DNA from: Catalinimonas alkaloidigena
Lineage (GTDB): Bacteria; Bacteroidota; Bacteroidia; Cytophagales; Flexibacteraceae
NCBI RefSeq assembly: GCF_900100765.1
Contig: NZ_FNFO01000017.1
Span: forward strand, 1 to 64,000
Direction of reading: 5' to 3'
DNA length: 64,000 nucleotides
Made by a program: the position numbers and the translations under genes. The notes under the pieces were generated by a model. That model searched no databases, was not told the DNA's origin, and worked only from the letters and a program-made list of their open reading frames with translations. Position 1 is the stretch's first letter; each line of letters opens with the position of its first letter. Shown in pieces: positions 43,099 through 51,492 of this stretch.

Positions 43099-43131
43099 CC
43101 ACGGGAAGCCATCGCCAGCACCACGGGAAGC
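43099..43131. repeat. Tandem 11-bp direct repeat upstream of the RmlD-like gene
   Basis: CCACGGGAAGC occurs at 43099-43109 and again at 43121-43131, spaced 22 bases centre to centre, two helical turns. This is the geometry of a dimeric activator site; no regulator can be named. Confidence 0.35.
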
Positions 43132-43156
43132 GCTTTCGCCGTACGCAATGGACATC

Positions 43157-43186
43157 AAAGCCGCGCTTGTAAGCAAAGGCTTTTTT
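43157..43186 (+). terminator. Intrinsic terminator after the cyclophilin gene
   Basis: AAAGCC-GC-GCTT pairs with AAGC-AAA-GGCTTT around a two-base loop and runs into a series of T. It is 96 bases past the cyclophilin stop and 25 bases before the next start. Confidence 0.5.
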
Positions 43187-43210
43187 ATAAGTAATTGATA
43201 ACTCCCTCCC

Positions 43211-44128
43211 ATGAAAAAAGTACTGATCACCGGAGCCAACGGTCTGCTGGGCCAAAAACTGGTGCGGTTGCTTTCTGAAACCGGTAATTACCACACCATC
43301 GCTACGTCGCGCGGCGAAAGCCGCCTTTCGGAAGCCTTGCCCCGCGTGACGTATCAGGCGCTCGACATCACCGACCGGACGGCCGTGCTGGCCCTGTTCG
43401 ACGAGCAACAGCCCGATTATGTGGTCAATACCGCCGCCATGACCAACGTCGATCAGTGTGAAAGTGACCGGGAAGGGTGCATCGCGCTCAACGTGGACGC
43501 GGTTGCGTACCTGATTGAAGGCTGCCAGAAGCACAACGCGTTTCTGCTGCACCTGTCGACCGATTTTATCTTTGATGGCGAAGCGGGTCCGTACGACGAA
43601 ACCGCCACGCCTAATCCGCTCAGTTTCTACGGCCAAAGCAAGTGGGATGCGGAGAAGTTGGTAGAAGCCAGCGGGTTGCGCTGGGCCATTGGCCGAACCG
43701 TGCTGGTGTATGGCTTAGTGCCGCAGATGAGCCGGTCCAACATTGTGCTGTGGGTGAAGAAAAGCCTGGAAGACGGCAAAGACATTCACGTGGTGGACGA
43801 CCAATGGCGCACGCCGACGCTGGCCGAAGACTTGGCTCAGGGCTGTGAACTGATTCTGCGCCACGACGCAACCGGCATTTTTCACCTGTCGGGCGACGAA
43901 CTGATGACGCCCTACGAGCTGGCACTCCGCACGGCACGGGCGTTCGGTCTCAACGAAGCGCTCATTCACCAGACCGACGGTTCCCGTTTTACACAACCTG
44001 CCAAACGGCCGCCCCGCACCGGATTCATTCTGGACAAAGCCAAGTCGCAGCTTGCGTATCGCCCGCATTCGTTTGAAGCGGGACTGCACCTGCTCGAACA
44101 GCAACTCACCGGGAAAGCGGTGATCTGA
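43211..44128 (+). CDS. RmlD-like dTDP-4-dehydrorhamnose reductase family protein
   Basis: A 305-residue extended short-chain reductase. The Rossmann motif is LITGANGLLGQKL (residues 5-17), the catalytic Tyr-x3-Lys is YGQSK after a STDFIFDGEAGPYDE element, and the RmlD-type tail is YRPHSFEAGLHLL. Family members reduce dTDP-4-dehydro-L-rhamnose or related nucleotide sugars. Neighbours are not rhamnose genes, so the substrate is uncertain. Confidence 0.85.
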   Translation: MKKVLITGANGLLGQKLVRLLSETGNYHTIATSRGESRLSEALPRVTYQALDITDRTAVLALFDEQQPDYVVNTAAMTNVDQCESDREGCIALNVDAVAYLIEGCQKHNAFLLHLSTDFIFDGEAGPYDETATPNPLSFYGQSKWDAEKLVEASGLRWAIGRTVLVYGLVPQMSRSNIVLWVKKSLEDGKDIHVVDDQWRTPTLAEDLAQGCELILRHDATGIFHLSGDELMTPYELALRTARAFGLNEALIHQTDGSRFTQPAKRPPRTGFILDKAKSQLAYRPHSFEAGLHLLEQQLTGKAVI

Positions 44129-44187
44129 TAGAACAATTTTCGCGTTTCGTCGTAGGGAAACGTGTACCTTTCGGTCAAAAGCCCGCT

Positions 44188-45144
44188 TTGCTCCGTTCAC
44201 TTTTACGATCGATCCGACAGTGGGGAGGCTTCACCCAACGACAAGCGCGCGGCACGCTGGCGCTGTTGCTCATCATGGTCGTATGCGTAGGAATCATGGC
44301 CTGGAGCAATCACTTCTGGTCCGTGCCCGACGAAGTAATTTCGGAAGCCGACCGACACCAGCTCGATAGCCTGGTGGCCGTGCTGAACCGACCGAAAGAA
44401 GCAACCGCCCCGACGACACGCCAACGATCCGTCCGGCGTCCGTTGGCGCTGTTTCCCTTCAATCCCAATACCCTTTCGGCCGACTCGCTGCAACTGCTGG
44501 GATTTCCGGGATGGCTGGCCCGGCGCACAATCAATTACCGCTCGAAAGGTGGGCAGTTTCGCATCAAAAGCGACCTGAAACGCCTCTACGATTTTCCCGA
44601 TACGCTCTACACGCGGCTGTACGCTTACATCGACCTGCCCGAAAGACGCGACCAGCCGACAGCCTCGACCGAAACGAAATACGAGGCCCGACCGACACGC
44701 GATTTTGAGCGGTCGACGCAACCGTTGTCCGAACCGCTGACGGCGTTCGACCTGAATACGGCCGACACCACGCAACTCCAGAAAGTGCGCGGCATCGGGC
44801 ACGTCCTCTCGAACCGGATTGTGCGGTTCCGCACCGTGATGGGTGGGTTTGTCAGTCTGGATCAGATGAACGAAGTCTGGGGGTTATCGGATGAGGCACG
44901 CGCAGAACTGCTTCGCTACGCGCGCATCGCGCCCGATTTCCGGCCCCGTCCCCTTCTGATCAACCGGGCACCGGCCGACTCGCTGGCCCGTCACCCGTAC
45001 ATTCACAAGGGGCTGGCGCGCGTCATTGTCAGCTACCGCGAACAGCACGGCCCTTACCGGCATGTGGAAGACCTGCGCAATATCCGCATTCTGAAAGAAG
45101 AAGAGTACCTGAAACTTGTTCCCTACGTGTCCGTAGAGGAATAA
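44188..45144 (+). CDS. Membrane-anchored helix-hairpin-helix protein (ComEA-like)
   Basis: A 318-residue protein. No in-frame ATG precedes the first membrane segment (TLALLLIMVVCVGIMAW, about 23-39), so I use TTG at 44188; a start further back cannot be ruled out as the frame stays open. Periplasmic part: three helix-hairpin-helix modules, about 88-150 (NPNTLSADSLQLLGFPGWLARRTINYRSKGG), 184-235 (DLNTADTTQLQKVRGIGHVLSNRIVRFRTVMGG) and 255-310 (HPYIHKGLARVIVSYREQHGPYRHVEDL). This resembles ComEA-type DNA receptors; a ComEC gene is upstream. Confidence 0.8.
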   Translation: MLRSLLRSIRQWGGFTQRQARGTLALLLIMVVCVGIMAWSNHFWSVPDEVISEADRHQLDSLVAVLNRPKEATAPTTRQRSVRRPLALFPFNPNTLSADSLQLLGFPGWLARRTINYRSKGGQFRIKSDLKRLYDFPDTLYTRLYAYIDLPERRDQPTASTETKYEARPTRDFERSTQPLSEPLTAFDLNTADTTQLQKVRGIGHVLSNRIVRFRTVMGGFVSLDQMNEVWGLSDEARAELLRYARIAPDFRPRPLLINRAPADSLARHPYIHKGLARVIVSYREQHGPYRHVEDLRNIRILKEEEYLKLVPYVSVEE

Positions 45145-45260
45145 TTGCACGCACGCCGCGTACCTCCCCGTCGCAGGAAATCTTTCAAAAAGAAGTATTT
45201 TGCAAATCCGTACGTGTAGATCAGGTGCAAAGCCCGGTCTGCGCTCATTCTGTTTCAGTT

Positions 45261-45722
45261 ATGGCAAAAGATAAAATAGAAGCTCAGGTCAGCATCAAGA
45301 ACCGGAAAGCCTCTTTCGAATACGAATTTCTGGATACTTACACCGCGGGTATCCAACTCAAGGGAACGGAAATCAAGTCGATCCGGCAATCGAAGGTCAA
45401 CATGCAGGACGCGCACTGCGTGTTCAACGGCGACGAATTGTTTGTGGTCAATCTGCACATCTCTCCCTACACCGAAGGCACGCACTACAACCACGAGCCC
45501 AGGCGGCAGCGCAAGCTACTGCTCAAACGTACGGAACTGCGCCGCCTGCACGAGCGGGTGGAAGAAAAAGGGCTGACCATTGTGCCGACGCGCCTGTTCA
45601 TCAACGACCGAGGGCTGGCCAAACTCAACATTGCGCTGGCGCGTGGTAAGAAGCTGTACGACAAGCGGGAATCGATCAAAGAACGCGATACGCAACGCGA
45701 GCTGGACCGGATGCGCTTCTAA
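45261..45722 (+). CDS. smpB: SsrA-binding protein
   Basis: A 153-residue SmpB, the partner of tmRNA in trans-translation. The start at 45261 is the ATG before AKDKIEAQVSIKNRKASFEY; the frame is open upstream but not conserved. Features: EFLDTYTAGIQLKGTEIKSIRQSKVNMQDA, AHCVFNGDELFVVNLHISPY, and the lysine-rich C-terminal tail KKLYDKRESIKERD. No tmRNA gene was seen in the window. Confidence 0.95.
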   Translation: MAKDKIEAQVSIKNRKASFEYEFLDTYTAGIQLKGTEIKSIRQSKVNMQDAHCVFNGDELFVVNLHISPYTEGTHYNHEPRRQRKLLLKRTELRRLHERVEEKGLTIVPTRLFINDRGLAKLNIALARGKKLYDKRESIKERDTQRELDRMRF

Positions 45723-45859
45723 ACCAGCACCTTAAGTACCACAATTCTGCGGCTGTTTTTTCTTTCTCCCTCTATTTATTACACTTTCTGCCAGCGCGTA
45801 CGATTGGGCAATACACGCCCCGTCTGTAAGTTAACAGCCCACATTGTCCCCCTTCCCGC

Positions 45860-46648
45860 ATGTCCATTACCGGAATTTGTCAGCATAGCTTGGCGGCTGT
45901 CAAAGCAGAGCCTTCACACCAAAGTGAGCTGGTCACCCAGCTCTTGTTCGGGGAGTGTTACGAAGTAATTTCGGCCGATCTGGGAGGCGACTGGCTGCGT
46001 GTGCGCACCGCCTTCGAGGGGTACGAAGGGTGGGTCCATACACAGCAACATGCACCGTATCCGGCCCGTGAATACAAGTTTCTGACCACCCATACGCCTA
46101 CGTTTGTAGCCGATCCTGTGGCTTGCCTGCGTTCGGGCGATCGTTGCTTTCCCGTGGTGGCCGGAAGCATCCTGCCGTTCTACGATGCGGGCAAAGCCAA
46201 AGTGGGCGACCAAACGTTTTATTATGCGGGGCAGGTGCAACGGGCCGAAGCGCCGGGGACGTGGGACGTGCTTTCGCAAACGGCCCTCTCTTATCTGAAA
46301 GCGCCTTACCTCTGGGGTGGACGCTCCCACTTCGGCATCGACTGCTCAGGTTTCACACAACAGATTTTTCGGCGGTGTGGCTATACCCTGCCACGCGACG
46401 CCTGGCAACAGACTGCCTGCGGGACGCTCGTCGAGACGTGCGCCCTGGCCCAGCCCGGCGATCTGGCCTTTTTTCACAACGACGCCGGCCGCGTTACGCA
46501 CGTAGGGGTGGTCTGGACCGAAGGGATGATACTGCACGCCCACGGCGAAGTTCGTTTCGATCGGCTGGAAGAGACGGGGCTCTACCACCTGGAACGCCGC
46601 CGCGTTACGCACAAGTTAAATTCGGTAAAAAGAATCTTGCGCGTTTGA
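45860..46648 (+). CDS. NlpC/P60 (C40) cell-wall hydrolase with SH3 domain
   Basis: A 262-residue murein endopeptidase-type protein. Residues 15-120 are an SH3-like region (LVTQLLFGECYEVISADLGGDWLRVRT), and residues 140-262 the NlpC/P60 domain with catalytic C162 in GIDCSGF, H214 in THVGVVW and H226/H228 in HAHGEV. It cuts gamma-D-Glu-diaminopimelate bonds in peptidoglycan stem peptides. No signal peptide is obvious at this start, so export is not established. A 20-bp palindrome follows the stop codon. Confidence 0.88.
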   Translation: MSITGICQHSLAAVKAEPSHQSELVTQLLFGECYEVISADLGGDWLRVRTAFEGYEGWVHTQQHAPYPAREYKFLTTHTPTFVADPVACLRSGDRCFPVVAGSILPFYDAGKAKVGDQTFYYAGQVQRAEAPGTWDVLSQTALSYLKAPYLWGGRSHFGIDCSGFTQQIFRRCGYTLPRDAWQQTACGTLVETCALAQPGDLAFFHNDAGRVTHVGVVWTEGMILHAHGEVRFDRLEETGLYHLERRRVTHKLNSVKRILRV

Positions 46649-46654
46649 AGAAAC

Positions 46655-46674
46655 AAAATTACGTACGTAATTTT
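46655..46674. promoter_or_regulatory. 20-bp perfect palindrome before the HNH gene
   Basis: AAAATTACGTACGTAATTTT is an exact palindrome between the NlpC/P60 stop (46648) and the HNH start (46714). It is followed by an imperfect AGAAACGCAAACGTTTTCT pattern. A terminator with this stem would be weak, so an operator is more likely. Confidence 0.45.
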
Positions 46675-46713
46675 ACTAGAAACGCAAACGTTTTCTTGTA
46701 AAATCCGAACTCT

Positions 46714-47232
46714 ATGGGTAGAAAAGTGCTAGTGCTTAACCAGGACTACACGGCCCTGAGTATCTGCAACGTACCGAAGGCATTTTTGCTGGTGTACATG
46801 GAGAAAGCCGAACTGATTTCGGAGGCGAAAGATGCGGTGCTGCGGACCGTCAACCGTGCGTATCCGATGCCTTCTATCATCCGGCTGAACCAGTACGTCA
46901 ACATTCCTTACAGGGGCAGCGTGATGCTCAGCCGCCAGAACGTATTCAAACGCGACAACTACACCTGTCAGTACTGCGGCTCTCACAAAGATCTGACGAT
47001 CGATCACGTGATTCCGCGTTCGCGCCAGGGGAAATCGTCGTGGGACAACCTGGTGACGGCCTGTAAACAATGTAACTCCCGCAAAGGCGACAGCACGCCG
47101 GAAGAGGCCATGATGCCCCTGCGCCAGGTACCGTTCAAACCGTCGTTCGTCGTATTTCTCCGCGACTTTTCCGGCAGAATCGACGACAGTTGGTTGCTCT
47201 ACCTGGGTCAGCGTCGGAAATACCGGGCCTAA
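46714..47232 (+). CDS. HNH endonuclease
   Basis: A 172-residue HNH-family nuclease of the type common in Bacteroidota (MGRKVLVLNQDYTALSICNVPKAFLLVYMEKAELI). The HNH core is NYTCQYCGSHKDLTIDHVIPRSRQGKSSWDNLVTACKQCNSRKGD, with two CxxC zinc knuckles and catalytic D-H in IDHVIPRS. It is not part of a visible restriction system or phage. A strong terminator overlaps its stop codon. Biological role is unknown. Confidence 0.88.
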   Translation: MGRKVLVLNQDYTALSICNVPKAFLLVYMEKAELISEAKDAVLRTVNRAYPMPSIIRLNQYVNIPYRGSVMLSRQNVFKRDNYTCQYCGSHKDLTIDHVIPRSRQGKSSWDNLVTACKQCNSRKGDSTPEEAMMPLRQVPFKPSFVVFLRDFSGRIDDSWLLYLGQRRKYRA

Positions 47233-47265
47233 AGTCCTCAGCAAGCGATACTGAGGACTTTTTTT
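47231..47265. terminator. Bidirectional terminator between HNH and kdsA genes
   Basis: AAAGTCCTCAG and CTGAGGACTTT form an 11-bp perfect stem around nine bases, followed by T residues on the plus strand and, for the minus strand, by A-rich sequence whose complement is T-rich. The stem begins inside the HNH stop codon. Confidence 0.8.
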
Positions 47266-47298
47266 GTGTCTACGGTTCCCGAACCGGGTTAACTCGGC

Positions 47299-48123
47299 TT
47301 AGTGTGCGACCTCGTGGGAAATGGCTCCCCGGATGCGGATCAGCTGCAGCAACAGGCCTTCGAGGCGGTCGAGGTGGAGCATGTTTGCCCCGTCCGAAAG
47401 CGCTTCGCCGGGGCGGGGATGTGTTTCGATGAACAGCCCATCGGCCCCAACGGCAATCGCGGCTTTGGCAATGGTTCCGATCAGGTCGGGTTGCCCGCCC
47501 GTGACACCGGACGTCTGGTTCGGACGTTGCAGCGAGTGGGTGCAATCCATTACAACCGGCACGCCGATCTCTTTCATGTCGACGATGTTGCGGAAGTCGA
47601 CGACCAGATCAGAGTAGCCAAACGAATTGCCACGCTCCGTCAGGATCACCGTAGCCTCGCTCGTCTGCCGGATTTTGTCGACGGCGAAGCGCATGGACGC
47701 TCCCGAGACAAACTGCCCTTTTTTGACGTTGACGACTTTGCCCGTGGCCCCGGCTGCCAGCAGAAGTTCGGTCTGCCGACACAAAAACGCCGGAATTTGC
47801 AACACGTCGACATAGGGAGCGGCCAGGGCAGCTTCGCTCGCTTCGTGGATGTCGGTCACCACCGGCACCTCAAAATACTGCCCCGCCTCGCGCAGAATTT
47901 CCAGTGCCGTCTCGTCGCCAATGCCTGTAAACGAGTCGAGGCGCGTCCGGTTGGCCTTGCGGTACGACGCCTTCAGAATCCACGGAATTGCCAGCCGGTC
48001 GGTGATGGTTTTGAGCCGTTCGGCCACTTCAAACACCAGGTCACGACTTTCGACCACACAGGGGCCCGCCATCAGGAAAAAATTGCCCGAATCGGTATGT
48101 TTCAGGTTAGAGAGGTGTAGCAT
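47299..48123 (-). CDS. kdsA: 2-dehydro-3-deoxyphosphooctonate aldolase (KDO-8-phosphate synthase)
   Basis: A 274-residue KdsA joining phosphoenolpyruvate and arabinose 5-phosphate to make KDO-8-phosphate for lipopolysaccharide. The start at 48123 gives the family opening MLHLSNLKHTDSGNFFLMAGPCVVES. Also seen: ILKASYRKANRTR, VVTDIHEASEA, DVLQIPAFLCRQTELLLAAGATGKVVNVKKGQF, GNSFGY and VVMDCTHSLQRPNQTSG. A terminator lies downstream. Partner kds genes are not adjacent. Confidence 0.95.
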   Translation of the reverse strand: MLHLSNLKHTDSGNFFLMAGPCVVESRDLVFEVAERLKTITDRLAIPWILKASYRKANRTRLDSFTGIGDETALEILREAGQYFEVPVVTDIHEASEAALAAPYVDVLQIPAFLCRQTELLLAAGATGKVVNVKKGQFVSGASMRFAVDKIRQTSEATVILTERGNSFGYSDLVVDFRNIVDMKEIGVPVVMDCTHSLQRPNQTSGVTGGQPDLIGTIAKAAIAVGADGLFIETHPRPGEALSDGANMLHLDRLEGLLLQLIRIRGAISHEVAH

Positions 48124-48249
48124 AAGGGAGAAGTTTGATTCAACCGCGGCAAAGGTAAGCGAACCCGTGGGCCCGGAAAGCCTCGGAGAACGTTCTTTAT
48201 TCGTGCACAAATGGGTACTTTTAGCCCCATTTTACCATTTCACAGTCTT

Positions 48250-49896
48250 ATGAACTTTTTCAGCAAGGCCCCCCGCCCCCTTCTTCTGCTGTTTTTTCTT
48301 CTGGTAACCGCTGTGGCCTCGGCTCAACCCGCACAACCGCCTCGGCTCGTGGTAGGCGTCGTAGTCGATCAGATGCGCGCCGATTACCTCCGCCGGTTTG
48401 CCCCCCTGTTTGGAGAAGACGGATTCAAGCGGCTGATGCGCGACGGCTACGAATTTCGCAATACGCACTACAACCACATTCCGACCTACACCGGCCCGGG
48501 CCACGCGTCCGTCTATGCCGGCGCACCGCCCGCCCAGCACGGCATCGTCGCCAACGACTGGTACCAGCGCGAAATCGGGCGTACGCTCAACTGCGTAGAA
48601 GACACCACGGTGACGGCCGTGGGAGGAGATCCGAGCGAAGGTCAGGTCTCACCGGCCAATCTGCTGGCCACCACCATCACCGACGAGCTGCGCCTCGCCA
48701 CTAATTACCGGGGAAAAGTCGTGGGCGTTTCCCTGAAAAACCGGGGTGCGGTGCTGCCGGCCGGTCACGCTCCCAACGGTGCGTACTGGTACGACGGCAC
48801 GACCGGCAACTTCATCACCAGCACGTACTACACCCCAAAATTACCCGCCTGGGTCGACGCCTTCAACCAACGGAAACTGGCCGACCAGTACATGAACCAA
48901 ACGTGGGGCTTGCTGGCCGCCCAGGAACACTACCTGGCCGGCAACGACGACGACGCCCCGTACGAGATGCTGTACAAAGGCGCAAAAAAGTCCGTGATGC
49001 CCTATAACCTCAAAAAGCTCCGCAAAGACAACGGCAACCTGGCGGGCCTGTACGTCACTCCGTTCGGCAACACGATTGTGGCAGAAATGGCGAAAGCCGC
49101 CGTAGCCGGAGAACAGTTGGGGCAAGACGACGTGCCCGATTTCCTGGCGGTGAGCTTCTCGTCGACCGACTACGTGGGGCATTACTACGGACCGCAGTCG
49201 CTGGAACTGGAAGATACCTACGCGCGCCTCGACCGCGACCTGGCCGACTTACTGCACTACCTGGACGAAACCGTAGGCGAAGATCACTACACGTTGTTCC
49301 TGACCGCCGACCATGCCGCCATCGACAATCCGCGCTACTTGCAGGAGCGCCACTTCCCCAGTGGCTTTGTCGACTACGACGCCATGACCGACAGCCTCCA
49401 GAACTTCCTCCGTGCCCGTTTCGACGCGGCCGAAGCCTTACTTTCGATCAGCAACGACCAGATTTACCTGGACCGTGCTTTCTGGAACCAACAGGAAACG
49501 TCGCTGGCCGAAGTGCAAGCCGCTCTGGTCGACTACCTCTCCGGTTGGGAGGGCGTTCGTGCCGTTTTCACCGGGCCGCAAATGTTGTATCAGGAATATA
49601 CCGAAGGCCAGCCCGCCATGCTACAGAACGGCTACTTCTACAAGCGCTCGGGCGATCTGCTGGTGCTGCTCCAACCCGGCTGGCTCGGCAAGCTCAACAT
49701 TGCAACGACCCACGGCTCCGGCTACACCTACGATACCCACGTGCCGCTGCTCTGGTACGGGGCCGGTGTACCGTCGGGCGCCACCGTGCGGCATTGCACC
49801 ATCTACGACATTGCCCCGACACTTTCGCTACGCCTGGGCACCAAGCCGCCGTCGGCCGCCATCGGCCTACCGCTGGAAGAGTTGTTTAGAAAGTAA
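48250..49896 (+). CDS. PafA-type alkaline phosphatase family protein
   Basis: A 548-residue exported phosphatase of the alkaline phosphatase superfamily, type common in Bacteroidota (PafA-like). The start at 48250 gives a signal MNFFSKAPRPLLLLFFLLVTAVASAQ. Metal and nucleophile motifs: VVGVVVDQMRADYL (D at about 40), the nucleophile threonine in TYTGPGHASVYAG (about 81), DFLAVSFSSTDYVGHYYGP and LFLTADHAAIDNPRYL, then IATTHGSGYTYDTHVPLLWYGAGVP (final metal His). It probably releases phosphate from organic phosphomonoesters in the periplasm. No phosphate-box is recognised upstream; TACTTTTA at 48220-48227 is a near-consensus -7 element. Confidence 0.9.
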   Translation: MNFFSKAPRPLLLLFFLLVTAVASAQPAQPPRLVVGVVVDQMRADYLRRFAPLFGEDGFKRLMRDGYEFRNTHYNHIPTYTGPGHASVYAGAPPAQHGIVANDWYQREIGRTLNCVEDTTVTAVGGDPSEGQVSPANLLATTITDELRLATNYRGKVVGVSLKNRGAVLPAGHAPNGAYWYDGTTGNFITSTYYTPKLPAWVDAFNQRKLADQYMNQTWGLLAAQEHYLAGNDDDAPYEMLYKGAKKSVMPYNLKKLRKDNGNLAGLYVTPFGNTIVAEMAKAAVAGEQLGQDDVPDFLAVSFSSTDYVGHYYGPQSLELEDTYARLDRDLADLLHYLDETVGEDHYTLFLTADHAAIDNPRYLQERHFPSGFVDYDAMTDSLQNFLRARFDAAEALLSISNDQIYLDRAFWNQQETSLAEVQAALVDYLSGWEGVRAVFTGPQMLYQEYTEGQPAMLQNGYFYKRSGDLLVLLQPGWLGKLNIATTHGSGYTYDTHVPLLWYGAGVPSGATVRHCTIYDIAPTLSLRLGTKPPSAAIGLPLEELFRK

Positions 49897-49943
49897 GTCG
49901 GGAGCCAATCACCGCGTTTGGTGGCAATAAGGCTTCGTGTAAA

Positions 49944-50323
49944 ATGACTATTGAACCTTCAGATGCTTGGTTGCTTCAAGCAAGCTTTCACACGGAGAGC
50001 AAAGGCCAAGGGTTAAAATTGATTGACTTGATAGCATACGTCGATTATGTAAATCATGCTATCATGACTTTCTATGAAGTTGAACAAGGGCTGAAAAATT
50101 GATTGTGCTCGGATTGGTGAAAGAAGGTGGAGGCCGCCTGAACACAACCGCTTCATGCAAGGCGTGGTGGAACCAGAAATTCGCTAGCCAGCAACGGGCG
50201 TATGTGTTGACAGCACTTCAGCTCATTGCATTGTTCCTGAAAAATTCAGTCAAGGAATCGACTAAAGTTCACACGAACGAAGAGCTATTTGATAAAGCTG
50301 TAAAAGATTATTTAGAGAGGTAA
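49944..50323 (+). pseudogene. Frameshifted gene of a helical, winged-helix-like family
   Basis: Two in-line frames read as one protein: 49944-50102 gives MTIEPSDAWLLQASFHTES...LKLIDLIAYVDYVNHAIMTFYEVEQGLKN, and 50099-50323 continues LIVLGLVKEGGGRLNTTASCKAWWNQKF...NEELFDKAVKDYLER. Adding one A to the A run at 50094-50098 would give GLKKLIVLGLVKEGGGRL without a break. The pattern (D-x-W-L-L-x-A, D-x-I-A-x-x-D-Y-x-N-H-A-I, then E-x-x-x-G-L-x-K-L-x-x-x-G-L-V-x-E) recalls a small family with a wing-like DNA-binding fold, which I cannot name. The region is AT-richer than its surroundings. Confidence 0.55.
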
Positions 50324-50448
50324 AATGCGATGAAAAGTAGCCTCACTATGACCAAGCGGTATCTCGCAGAAAGAAGTAAAACCGACGGTAAATTTCGTGC
50401 AACAACGCATGACAGGTCCGTGCCTGTGACTTCCCCCCCTCACATCCT

Positions 50449-51357
50449 CTACTTCTTACTCCGAAATTCGGTGGGTGAGACGCCTTCTTGTTGTTTAAAG
50501 ACCCGGCTGAAGTAGCTCACGTTGCTATAACCCACTTCCATCCCGATTTCGCTGACGGAACGGTCGGGGTCGCAGAGCAGCTGCTTGGCTTTGCGAAGTC
50601 GCTCCTGCGTGACAAATTCCATGGGCGTCAGGCCCAGTTCGTTTTTGAAGCTGCGGTAGAAGTGCGGGGCGCTCATGCAGGCCTGTTCGCTGATCTGCTC
50701 TACCGACAGGGTTTCGTGCAGGTGGCTCCGGACGTACTCGACCGCCCAGGCCAGCCGGTGCGAGGTGGCTTTTTGCGCAGCCCGTTCTACCAGCATTTCC
50801 CGTGCCTGCGTCTGGAGCAGACGCACGATCAGCTCGCGCAGCATCTGCCGTGTAAACAGCTCGCGGGCGGGGTGCTCTTCCCGAAACAGCGACACCAACC
50901 GCAGCAGCGTCTGGTACAAGCCTTCGTCGTTCGAAAAGTGGAAATTGGGGTGATCCATCTCCCAGGTCTCGCCCGTCTCGGCGCGGGGGTAAAATTCGTT
51001 GAGCAGCACCAGCGTCTCGCGGATCAGATCGCCCGACAGCGCCAAGGCCAGGCAACGCGTCGGATTTTCGGCCGTGGCCTCCGGAAAGTCGATGTACATG
51101 GGACCGCCCGCCGGCATCACGAGCGACTGCCCCGGAAAAAATTCAAAGGCGGGTTCGCCCTCCAGATGCATCACTTTTTTGCCCGTGACCATGCTGGTCA
51201 GCACCGGAGCATCGAACCGAAGCGAGACCCACTCGGCATACTGCTGCGTATCGTAGATGTTAAGCTCGGCCTGGCTGGTGGCGAAACAACGGCGATTTTC
51301 CACGAGCGTATCGAGGGCAGGATGCCGCAGATCGGTAAGGGTTTTAAGGCTGCTCAT
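50449..51357 (-). CDS. AraC-family transcriptional regulator
   Basis: A 302-residue AraC-type regulator. The start at 51357 (MSSLKTLTDLRHPALDTLVENRRCF) fits the AraC_N domain (residues 1-165, with VLTSMVTGKKVMHLEGEPAFEFFPGQSLVMPAGG). The C-terminal helix-turn-helix pair is at about 200-298 (LSVEQISEQACMSAPHFYRSFKNELGLTPMEFV and SVSEIGMEVGYSNVSYFSRVFKQQEGVSPTEFR). The gene is divergent from the aldehyde dehydrogenase gene, 135 bases apart, so it likely controls it, as in other AraC_N/aldehyde gene pairs. The inducer is unknown. Confidence 0.88.
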   Translation of the reverse strand: MSSLKTLTDLRHPALDTLVENRRCFATSQAELNIYDTQQYAEWVSLRFDAPVLTSMVTGKKVMHLEGEPAFEFFPGQSLVMPAGGPMYIDFPEATAENPTRCLALALSGDLIRETLVLLNEFYPRAETGETWEMDHPNFHFSNDEGLYQTLLRLVSLFREEHPARELFTRQMLRELIVRLLQTQAREMLVERAAQKATSHRLAWAVEYVRSHLHETLSVEQISEQACMSAPHFYRSFKNELGLTPMEFVTQERLRKAKQLLCDPDRSVSEIGMEVGYSNVSYFSRVFKQQEGVSPTEFRSKK

Positions 51358-51455
51358 GTGCTGGAGAGAGTTAGGTAGGTGGCTCCAAACAGAATGATAG
51401 AATCCTGCCAAAGGAGGATAGGATGTGTCAACCAATCTAACGAAATAATCTCGAT

Positions 51456-51467
51456 AATGCATGCATT
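51456..51467. promoter_or_regulatory. 12-bp palindrome between araC-type and aldehyde dehydrogenase genes
   Basis: AATGCATGCATT is a perfect palindrome in the 135-base divergent gap, 26 bases before the dehydrogenase start. It is a candidate operator; AraC proteins more often use direct repeats, so the link to this regulator is uncertain. Confidence 0.3.
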
Positions 51468-51492
51468 GTTTCACCAAAAACACCTACTACCA

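Noticed and set aside
45261-45722. Search for a tmRNA gene near smpB
   Set aside because: No tRNA-Ala-like ends or tag-reading frame seen in the flanking gaps.
50330-50515. A 61-codon plus-strand open frame after the frameshifted gene
   Set aside because: Overlaps the 3' end of the AraC gene on the other strand, and has no recognisable features.
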